Source of the DNA: Thermohalobacter berrensis
GTDB taxonomy: Bacteria; Bacillota; Clostridia; Tissierellales; Thermohalobacteraceae
Reading direction: 5' to 3'
DNA length: 64,000 nucleotides
Assembly (NCBI RefSeq): GCF_003609645.1
Contig: NZ_MCIB01000003.1
Span: 1 to 64,000, forward strand
Shown here piece by piece: positions 57,494-64,000 of the stretch. Position numbers and translations under genes: made by a program. Numbering within the stretch: position 1 is the stretch's first letter; every line of letters starts with the position of its first letter. The notes beneath the pieces were generated by a model that was not told the DNA's origin, did not search any database, and saw nothing but the letters and a program-made list of their open reading frames with translations.

Positions 57494-58003
57494 ATGACTA
57501 ACATCTTAGAAATACTAAAATATGCAATGGAAATGGAAAAACAAGGGGAAATTTTTTATAAAAAATATAAAGATGAGTTTGAAAGTGAAAGGGCAAAGAG
57601 AATCTTTGAAAATCTTGCTAAGGTTGAAGCCGAACATTATAATATTTTGAAAAAACATTATGATATGTTATCAGAAAATAAGCATTGGGATGAAATAGAA
57701 GTAGATCTTGAAGAAGGTAATAAGGTATTTGAAAAGGTATTGAAAGAAGAAAAGGATAAAATGACATCTGGTAATTTAAAATCTAACTTAGCCGATTTAA
57801 CCATAATGAGAATGGCTTATCTTATTGAGAACGATTTTGCTGAATTCTATGAAAATGCAATAGAGAAAGTAGAGTCTCCTCAAGCAAGGAACCTACTTAA
57901 GACCCTTTCAGAATGGGAATATAATCATAGAAAGTTATTTTATAATGAATATAAGTCATTAATGGAAGAAAATTGGTTTGATCAAAAATTCTATCCATTC
58001 TAA
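57494..58003 (+). CDS. Rubrerythrin/ferritin-like protein
   Basis: 169-residue all-helical ferritin-like protein. Two pairs of putative di-iron ligands are visible: EKQGEIFY (about residues 15-22) with KVEAEHY (about 52-58), and ENDFAEFYENA with EWEYNHRKLF in the second half. It lacks a rubredoxin domain. Such proteins detoxify peroxide or store iron in anaerobes. GGGAGG lies 9 bases before the ATG. Monocistronic, ended by a terminator at 58061. Confidence 0.85.
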   Translation: MTNILEILKYAMEMEKQGEIFYKKYKDEFESERAKRIFENLAKVEAEHYNILKKHYDMLSENKHWDEIEVDLEEGNKVFEKVLKEEKDKMTSGNLKSNLADLTIMRMAYLIENDFAEFYENAIEKVESPQARNLLKTLSEWEYNHRKLFYNEYKSLMEENWFDQKFYPF

Positions 58004-58060
58004 GGTAGTATACAATTTTTTTAGTTTTAACCTATAACCTACATCCATAGCACAAAAGAT

Positions 58061-58092
58061 AGAAAGCCTGATGAAAATATCAGGCTTTTTAA
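58061..58092 (+). terminator. Intrinsic terminator of the rubrerythrin-like gene
   Basis: Perfect 10-bp stem aaagcctgat (58063-58072) with atcaggcttt (58079-58088), then T-rich sequence on the plus strand. Confidence 0.85.
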
Positions 58093-58203
58093 TATGTTTT
58101 CCATTTAAAAATATAAATTAAGTGTTAATATTCTCTAATGTTTTATAATAAGTAAATATAGGAAAAATTGTAATAAAAAAAGTTGTATAAGGGAGGTTCT
58201 ACA

Positions 58204-58842
58204 TTGAAAGAATTAGATTTTATCTACAAAAGACATAGTGTAAGAAAATTTAAAGATCAAGATGTACCAATGGATGACATAAAAGAAATTATAAAGGCTG
58301 GTACATATGCACCATCAGGAAAGAATCTGCAAAACTGGCATTTTGTTGTTGTAAAAAATAAAGACAAAATAGAAGAAATGGCAAAAATAGTTGAGAAAAA
58401 AAATGCTGAACTTGCTAATAAATTAGGTGATGAAGACAAGAAAAAAGCATTTACAAAGTATTTAAAGTATCATACTGTATTTAGAAAAGCACCTGTAGCA
58501 ATACTTGTTTTTGCAGGACCTTATCCATCCACAGGAATAGAAATACTAAGAGAAATTGGAGCCCCCAAGGAAGAAATTAGAGAGCTCCTTCGTCCAAATC
58601 CTGGTATTCAAAATATAGCAGCTGCTTTGGAAAATATATTGCTTGCGGCAGCTAATATGGGATATGGAACTTGCTGGATGACTGGACCTATGTATGCAGG
58701 CAAAGAAATAACAGAATTTTTAGGTTTTGAAAAAGAGGGTTATTATCTTGCTGCAATGACTCCACTTGGAGTACCTGAAGAATCTGAGCTTAAAAGTCCA
58801 CCTAGAAAACCTTTAGAAGAAGTGATGACTATAATAGAGTAG
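58204..58842 (+). CDS. Nitroreductase-family flavoprotein
   Basis: FMN-dependent oxidoreductase of about 212 residues. Family motifs: FIYKRHSVRKFKDQDVPMDD with the FMN-phosphate-binding Arg, AGTYAPSGKNLQNWHFVVV, and the C-terminal NMGYGTCWMTGP followed by LAAMTPLGVPEE. I chose TTG at 58204, behind GGGAGG; an in-frame TTG at 58183 overlaps the ribosome-site region. Physiological substrate unknown. Next to a rubrerythrin-like gene, so a redox-stress role is plausible but unproven. Confidence 0.92.
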   Translation: MKELDFIYKRHSVRKFKDQDVPMDDIKEIIKAGTYAPSGKNLQNWHFVVVKNKDKIEEMAKIVEKKNAELANKLGDEDKKKAFTKYLKYHTVFRKAPVAILVFAGPYPSTGIEILREIGAPKEEIRELLRPNPGIQNIAAALENILLAAANMGYGTCWMTGPMYAGKEITEFLGFEKEGYYLAAMTPLGVPEESELKSPPRKPLEEVMTIIE

Positions 58843-58878
58843 AATTATTTTATAGATGATAAATAGGGGGAGAGGGGT

Positions 58879-59898
58879 ATGATTAGTATTAATTTAAATG
58901 TAGAAGGAGCACAATTAATGCTAGATCTTTTTAAGACAGCCAGGGATGAGGAGAAGATAGATGAAAAAATAGTTAGTAAAATAATAAATTTAAAGGTAAT
59001 GGATTATTTAGTTAAACATTATAATATACCCCATGGTTCAAATGCTAATATAACCAAATCAGATGTACATAGAGTATTAACTAGTATAACTAACAAAGAA
59101 TTTACTGATAAAAATAATTTTTTAGTAGAAATGCACAAAAACTACAGACAGAAATTTGATAATTTAGAAAACTATGAAGGAATGCTTAAAAAAATTAATA
59201 AAAGTAATATAAGTAATAAGGCTGAAGATAAATTAAAAGACTTTGTCCCCGGTGAATTAGACCTTAAATCTACTGTCTATATAATTTTTACAGGCAAAAG
59301 TGGCGGATATTTCAATGGAGAAGATATAACCCTTGATTTAGGTTATATTACTGAAAGTATGGGGAATAAATTTGTTAATGTTATTGCCCATGAACTTCAC
59401 CACATTGGATACAATAAAATATATCAAAGTGTTGTAGATGAGGAAAAAATGGAGTTAAAAGATAGACTAATTTTTTCATTATTAAGTGGTTTAATAGGTG
59501 AAGGTATTGCTTACTATTGTGTTGGAGGTATCCCTAAGGAAGGTGAACAGGGATATAATGACTTCTTATCAGATGTAAAAAAAGAAAAAGAGCATTTTAA
59601 AGATTTAAATAATACTTTAAAGGATATTATTAGCGGAAATATAGATAGTGAAGAGAAATTTATGAAGTGGGTATCTAAACATATGAGTCAAACCTTTGGA
59701 GCTATCAACTATGTTGGAATAAAAACTGTAGAAGCTATATTTAATGTATTTGGTAACAAAGGTATAATAGATATTATGAAGCACCCAAATAAATTTATAT
59801 CAAAATATAATCAAGCAGCATCTAAACTAAATAATGAAGGAAAAGACTTCTATATTTTTGATAATGATATACAAAACCATATCATAAATTTACTATAG
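58879..59898 (+). CDS. Putative zinc metalloprotein with HELHH motif, family unassigned
   Basis: 339-residue soluble protein with no signal peptide. The sequence AHELHHIGY puts a HExxH zinc motif at residues 171-175, and GEGIAYY at 207-213 offers a Glu as third ligand 33 residues after the second His, as in gluzincin peptidases. It resembles DUF5700-type putative peptidases, but I cannot confirm the family. AGGGGGAGAGGGG precedes the ATG. It starts 36 bases after the nitroreductase gene and probably shares its transcript. A perfect palindromic terminator follows. Confidence 0.75.
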   Translation: MISINLNVEGAQLMLDLFKTARDEEKIDEKIVSKIINLKVMDYLVKHYNIPHGSNANITKSDVHRVLTSITNKEFTDKNNFLVEMHKNYRQKFDNLENYEGMLKKINKSNISNKAEDKLKDFVPGELDLKSTVYIIFTGKSGGYFNGEDITLDLGYITESMGNKFVNVIAHELHHIGYNKIYQSVVDEEKMELKDRLIFSLLSGLIGEGIAYYCVGGIPKEGEQGYNDFLSDVKKEKEHFKDLNNTLKDIISGNIDSEEKFMKWVSKHMSQTFGAINYVGIKTVEAIFNVFGNKGIIDIMKHPNKFISKYNQAASKLNNEGKDFYIFDNDIQNHIINLL

Positions 59899-59912
59899 AT
59901 TAAGATACAAAC

Positions 59913-59956
59913 TTTTAGGGATAACCAACTAATTAATTAGTTGGTTATCCCTAAAA
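59913..59956. terminator. Bidirectional terminator, 44-base perfect palindrome
   Basis: Arms of 22 bases with no unpaired centre, flanked by T and A runs, between the convergent metalloprotein and ABC exporter genes. It should stop transcription in both directions. Confidence 0.85.
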
Positions 59957-59992
59957 TAATAAATAAATTCTTTATGTTTTCATTATATACAC

Positions 59993-61810
59993 CTAAATGA
60001 TTACCTTTTCTTCTTCCTTAAATTGATTAGTGTAAAGACTGTAATAGTATCCTCCTATCTTTAATAATTCACTATGGGTTCCTTGTTCAACAATTTTTCC
60101 CTTTCGTATTACTAATATTCTATCTGCTTTAGTTATTGTAGATAATCTATGGGCAATTATAAAACTTGTTCTTCCCTTTAATACTTTCTGTATTGCATCT
60201 TGAATTTTTTCCTCTGTTTCTGTATCTATTGATGAAGTTGCTTCATCTAGTACAAAAATTCTTGGATCTGCTATAACTGCTCTAGCAAAAGAAATTAGCT
60301 GTTTTTCCCCTGTAGATAGCTTTCCTCCACCTTCTCCAACCTCAGTATCATATCCCTTTTCAAGCTTCATTATAAAATCATGGGCATTAACTAATTTGGC
60401 TGCTCTAATAATATCTACTTCAGTTGCATCTAACCTTCCATATCTTATATTATCCTTGATAGTTCCACTAAATAGATGAGGGGTTTGCAAAACATAACCG
60501 AGATTAGAGTGTAACCAAGCAAGTGGTCTTTCACGATAATCTGTACCATCAATTAGTATTTGACCCTTAGTTGGCTCATAAAATCTACATGCCAAGTTTA
60601 CTATAGTACTTTTACCTGAGCCAGTTTCTCCTACTAAAGCAATTGTTTCTCCGGCCTTTATATCAATATTAAAGTTTTCAAGAACCTTTTCACCATTTTT
60701 ATATGAAAATGAAACATCTTTAAAGGTAATATCTCCGATCATTTTTGGCCAGTTATCCTTTTTAGGTATATAGAAGTCTCCATATTTTTTTATTACATCT
60801 TTTTTATCCTCTATATCAGGTTCTGTTTTAATTAAAGATAGTACACGCTCTGCCGAAGCTTGAGCAGCCTGAAGTTCCGCTAGTATTCTGGCTAATTCTC
60901 TAACTGGCTCAAAAAATTGAGTAGAATAACCTATAAAAACTACCAATGTTCCATAACTTATCCTCTCAAGTAATACAGCATTTCCTCCAAAAGTTAAAGC
61001 TAACCCTGTTCCTATACTACTTAAAGTGATAACAATAGGTAAAAACAACGATGAAAAAATTGCTGTCCTTACAGAGGCAAATTTCATCTTTCCTGTAAGT
61101 TCCTGAAATTCCTTTAGGTTTTCTTTTTCCCTAACAAGTGTTTTTGTTGTTTTAGCTCCCATTATCCCTTCATTAAAAGCCCCTGTTATCCTTGAATTAG
61201 TCTTTCTTACTTCTCTATATGACTTTAATATTTTCTGTTGAAAATAAATACTTATTGCCACAAGAATAGGAACTACTGATAGTGTTATTAAAGCCAATTT
61301 CCAATTTAGCTTTAACATAACTGCAGCTATTCCTATCATCATTGTCGTTCCCCAAACTGAATCTACAAGTCCCCAGGATATAATTTCACTTAACCTTCTA
61401 ATATCAGATGTCATTCTTGCCATTATCCAGCCAACAGGGGTAGTATCATAATAAGAAAGTGAAAGTTCTTGAAGTCTTTTAAACCCATAACTACGAATAT
61501 CATATGCAACACCCATCTGTATTTTTCCTGCCAATGCAATTAATAGCCATATGTTAATTGCCTGAACAGTTATTAATATCCCATACAATAAAACAAATTT
61601 CCAAATCCCATCTAAAGATTTAGGAATAACATAATTGTCAATTGCATGCCTATTCATCAATGGAATAGCAACATCTATACCTGCTACTCCAATCATTACT
61701 ATTCCAAGTAAAATTAAAAGTTTTCTGTAAGGTTTCATATATCCTATTAAATCCTTCCAAAGGTTAAAATCAAACCTTTTACTATATTCCTGCTCTTTAA
61801 ATACAGTCAT
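59993..61810 (-). CDS. Heterodimeric ABC exporter, second subunit
   Basis: 605-residue membrane-ATPase fusion: six membrane helices in the first ~320 residues, then an ATPase domain. Walker A GETGSGKST, Walker B FVLDEATSS with catalytic Glu, and H-loop IAHRLST are normal, but the signature is LSTGEKQ instead of LSGGQ. That deviation matches the altered Walker B of the partner, giving one degenerate and one active ATP site, as known for TM287/288 and BmrCD. Likely a drug, lipid or peptide exporter. Last gene of the unit. Confidence 0.93.
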   Translation of the reverse strand: MTVFKEQEYSKRFDFNLWKDLIGYMKPYRKLLILLGIVMIGVAGIDVAIPLMNRHAIDNYVIPKSLDGIWKFVLLYGILITVQAINIWLLIALAGKIQMGVAYDIRSYGFKRLQELSLSYYDTTPVGWIMARMTSDIRRLSEIISWGLVDSVWGTTMMIGIAAVMLKLNWKLALITLSVVPILVAISIYFQQKILKSYREVRKTNSRITGAFNEGIMGAKTTKTLVREKENLKEFQELTGKMKFASVRTAIFSSLFLPIVITLSSIGTGLALTFGGNAVLLERISYGTLVVFIGYSTQFFEPVRELARILAELQAAQASAERVLSLIKTEPDIEDKKDVIKKYGDFYIPKKDNWPKMIGDITFKDVSFSYKNGEKVLENFNIDIKAGETIALVGETGSGKSTIVNLACRFYEPTKGQILIDGTDYRERPLAWLHSNLGYVLQTPHLFSGTIKDNIRYGRLDATEVDIIRAAKLVNAHDFIMKLEKGYDTEVGEGGGKLSTGEKQLISFARAVIADPRIFVLDEATSSIDTETEEKIQDAIQKVLKGRTSFIIAHRLSTITKADRILVIRKGKIVEQGTHSELLKIGGYYYSLYTNQFKEEEKVII

Positions 61811-61880
61811 TATATCAACTCCTCTTTAATTGCCATAAAAAACTTATATATAGCTACATTAAAAGAACTAACAGTAAACT

Positions 61881-63683
61881 CTAGCTTATTTTATATTTAT
61901 AATCCTTTTCTAAAGAACTCTGTATAGTCCATATATTTCTATATAGACCATCCTGTTCTATTAACTCATCATGGGTTCCTTTTTGAACAAGTCTTCCCTT
62001 ATCTAAAACTAATATTAAATCTGCTTCAGCAAGGGTAGAAACACGATGTGAAATTATAAAGGTTGTAGCATCTTTATTTCTTTCTTTTAATGTCCTACGA
62101 ATTTTACTGTCAGTTTCAGTATCAACAGCACTTAAAGAATCATCAAATATTAGTATTGGATAGTTATTAATAATAGTTCTTGCTATTGCTATTCTCTGCT
62201 TCTGACCTCCAGAAAGGGTTACACCCCTTTCTCCTACAGGGGTATTGTATCCCTTTTCAAATTCTAATATAGAGTCATGAATTGCTGCTGCTTTAGCTGC
62301 TTCTATTACTTCAGATTCTTTGTCTATTGGTTTAGATATAGCTATATTTTCCCTTAAGGTTTTTGAATATAAAAATGGTTCCTGTAAAACTAAACCTACA
62401 TTTTGGCGAATCCATTTTTTATCAATATTTTTTAACTCAACACCATCTATCTTTATTGACCCTCTTTGGTAATCATAGAGTCTAGCTAAAAGATGGACAA
62501 GGGATGATTTGCCTGAGCCAGTTTTTCCTAATATTGCAACCGTTTGGCCCTTCTCTACCTTAAAGGTAATATTTTTTAATACAGGACTATCCTTGTCATA
62601 TCCAAAATACACATTTTTAAACTCTAAATTACCCTTTATTTCAGGTTTATTTTCATGTTTTTCATGCTTTTCAATAGGTTCATCTAGTATTTGCTGAATA
62701 CGTTCTAATGAAACCAGTGCTTTACCCATATCAGTTAATATCCTTCCCATTTGGCGAACAGGCCAAAGAAGCATTCCTTCATATGTTATAAATACTAATA
62801 AGGTTCCTAGTGTTATCCTACCAATGGATGCCCAATAAACTCCAACTACTAAAACCGCAGCTATTTGCAAAAGACATATAAAATCAGAACTTGACCAGTA
62901 TGCAGCTAATAATCTGATTAATCTATATGTTAAATCTCTATATTCTCTATTCTTTTTATCAAATTTTTCTATTTCGTATTTCTGACGTCCAAAGGCTTTT
63001 ACAACCCTAACACCTGACAGATTTTCCTGTAAAACTGTAGACATACTTGCTTCAGCTTCATCTGAAAGCTGGAAGGCCCTTTTTACCTTCATAAAAAATA
63101 TTACTGCAAAGGCAAAAATAATGGGTATTACCGCCATGGCCACTAGGGTCATCCTTATATCTAGTGAAACCATAACTGTTGTAACAAATCCTAACATAAA
63201 TAGTGCCCTTCCTATTTCTACAAACTGTACAGCTAAAAATCTTCTTATAGTTTCAAGGTCTGAAGTACATCTTTGTAACAAATCTCCAGTATCTACTTTA
63301 ACATGATAGTCATAGGGAAGGTGTTGTATATGGTCATATAATCTTTCCCTGATATTTTTAGCAATAGATTCAGAGGCAATTGCTGACCATTTTCCTTTAT
63401 AATATAGAAATAGTCCTCTAAATAGAGTAAAAACTACTATTGCTAAACCAAAAACCCATAACTTTTGTGCTAAATCATCTCTATTTCCAATATAGCTTAG
63501 CAAAGTTGATACCCAATTAGGAACATCAAAGGGTTCATCTCCAATAATTGAATCAACGGTTAACCTTAAAACTAAAGGGGATAAAATTGAAAATAAAGTT
63601 GCCAAGCCAATACTTATAATTGAACCTATATATAAAAGTCTATTTCCTTTCATAAAACTTAAAAGTAATTTTAGTCTTTTCAT
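61881..63683 (-). CDS. Heterodimeric ABC exporter, first subunit
   Basis: 600-residue half-transporter: six membrane helices (starting LLYIGSIISIGLATLFSIL) and an ATPase domain with Walker A GKTGSGKSS, canonical signature LSGGQKQ, and H-loop ISHRVST. The Walker B is LIFDDSLSA, Asp replacing the catalytic Glu, so its own ATP site is the degenerate one of the pair. GGAGG before the ATG. Expression is probably governed by the attenuator-like leader upstream, which also has a short ORF. Confidence 0.93.
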   Translation of the reverse strand: MKRLKLLLSFMKGNRLLYIGSIISIGLATLFSILSPLVLRLTVDSIIGDEPFDVPNWVSTLLSYIGNRDDLAQKLWVFGLAIVVFTLFRGLFLYYKGKWSAIASESIAKNIRERLYDHIQHLPYDYHVKVDTGDLLQRCTSDLETIRRFLAVQFVEIGRALFMLGFVTTVMVSLDIRMTLVAMAVIPIIFAFAVIFFMKVKRAFQLSDEAEASMSTVLQENLSGVRVVKAFGRQKYEIEKFDKKNREYRDLTYRLIRLLAAYWSSSDFICLLQIAAVLVVGVYWASIGRITLGTLLVFITYEGMLLWPVRQMGRILTDMGKALVSLERIQQILDEPIEKHEKHENKPEIKGNLEFKNVYFGYDKDSPVLKNITFKVEKGQTVAILGKTGSGKSSLVHLLARLYDYQRGSIKIDGVELKNIDKKWIRQNVGLVLQEPFLYSKTLRENIAISKPIDKESEVIEAAKAAAIHDSILEFEKGYNTPVGERGVTLSGGQKQRIAIARTIINNYPILIFDDSLSAVDTETDSKIRRTLKERNKDATTFIISHRVSTLAEADLILVLDKGRLVQKGTHDELIEQDGLYRNIWTIQSSLEKDYKYKIS

Positions 63684-63732
63684 TTTTTACGCCTCCTTGC
63701 TTAGTCAATTTAACGAATGAATTTCCACAAAC

Positions 63733-63801
63733 CTATCCATAACCTTTCCTATCCTTTTTCCCATTTATAATACATACATTTTTAATAAAAATCTTATTCA
63801 T
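63733..63801 (-). CDS. Short ORF in the ABC exporter leader (22 codons)
   Basis: ATG 7 bases behind a perfect AGGAGG, encoding MNKIFIKNVCIINGKKDRKG plus Tyr-Gly and a TAG stop, 49 bases upstream of the exporter start. It lies after the terminator hairpin and before the exporter ribosome site. It may be a leader peptide or a remnant of a lost regulator gene; no similarity is recognised. Coding is supported only by its ribosome site and position. Confidence 0.4.
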   Translation of the reverse strand: MNKIFIKNVCIINGKKDRKGYG

Positions 63802-63824
63802 AATAATCCCTCCTATACTTTTAA

Positions 63825-63996
63825 ATAAAAAATAAAAAACCATAGGTAGAGATACCTATGGCCTTCATAGACAATATAAATTTTAAACCTCTATACAAAA
63901 AACATTAAAGCCATAGGCAGAGATGCACAATACCTATGGCTTATTATTTATATAGTTATTAATTATTTAACTTAAATTAGACATAGGTCGTGCATC
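63825..63996 (-). promoter_or_regulatory. Attenuator-like leader of the ABC exporter operon
   Basis: Four mutually complementary segments on the minus strand: AAGCCATAGG (63942-63933), CCTATGGCTT (63917-63908), GGCCATAGGTA (63863-63853) and TACCTATGG (63848-63840). 1:2, 2:3 and 3:4 can all pair; 3:4 is followed by a long T-rich run (63839-63825) and forms an intrinsic terminator. A further upstream segment (63996-63982) pairs with the first hairpin. Its 5' end is cut by the window. The remaining 63684-64000 sequence contains only the short ORF at 63733. Confidence 0.6.
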
Positions 63997-64000
63997 TAAA

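Overview
The window is AT-rich DNA from an endospore-forming, low-GC Firmicute. Strong AGGAGG-type ribosome binding sites, sporulation genes (spoIIE, spoVG, spoVT, yabP/yabQ, a spoIID homologue) and a sodium-pumping decarboxylase operon point to an anaerobic member of Clostridia. A Tissierellales-like bacterium is my best guess, but that is inference from gene content, not a phylogeny. Almost every gene is on the minus strand. murC and a block at 57.5-59.9 kb are the only plus-strand genes.

The minus strand from 48.4 kb down to 1.4 kb follows the order known from the Bacillus subtilis purR-lysS region: purR, spoVG, glmU, prs, pth, mfd, (prsA-like), spoVT, yabM, yabN/mazG, hup, yabO/rqcP, (spoIID-like), yabP, yabQ, divIC, yabR, spoIIE, yabS, yabT, tilS, hpt, ftsH, coaX, dusB, greA, lysS. 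The main interruption lies between ftsH and coaX (11.1-22.1 kb). It encodes a complete route from succinate to propionate: a CoA-transferase, two-subunit methylmalonyl-CoA mutase, the MeaB chaperone, an epimerase and a four-subunit Na+-translocating methylmalonyl-CoA decarboxylase. At its 5' end are an AspT-type membrane transporter and a DUF3870 protein. birA, whose product would biotinylate the decarboxylase carrier subunit, lies just downstream.

Right of purR are murC (+), an LCP-family wall-polymer ligase, a polyprenyl synthetase, a UbiA prenyltransferase, the acetyl-CoA carboxylase operon accB-accC-accD-accA, a plus-strand block (rubrerythrin-like protein, nitroreductase, unknown HELHH putative metalloprotein), and a heterodimeric ABC exporter at the right edge.

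The most interesting signals are outside the annotated proteins. (1) A promoter plus a pseudoknot-like element plus an intrinsic terminator precede the succinate/propionate operon. (2) A four-way-junction-like leader starts at the predicted transcription start of the ECF-transporter/coaX operon. (3) The ABC exporter has an attenuator-like leader with chained, mutually exclusive pairings and a 22-codon ORF. (4) Two genes have reading frames that extend upstream of any ATG/GTG/TTG to an ATA codon placed behind a good Shine-Dalgarno; one overlaps the preceding stop codon as ATAA. (5) Three near-identical tandem promoters fire off the left edge, suggesting an rRNA operon just outside. (6) A roughly 120-bp dispersed repeat contains an inverted repeat and a terminator-like hairpin. 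No tRNA, rRNA, CRISPR array, prophage or transposase gene was recognised inside the window.
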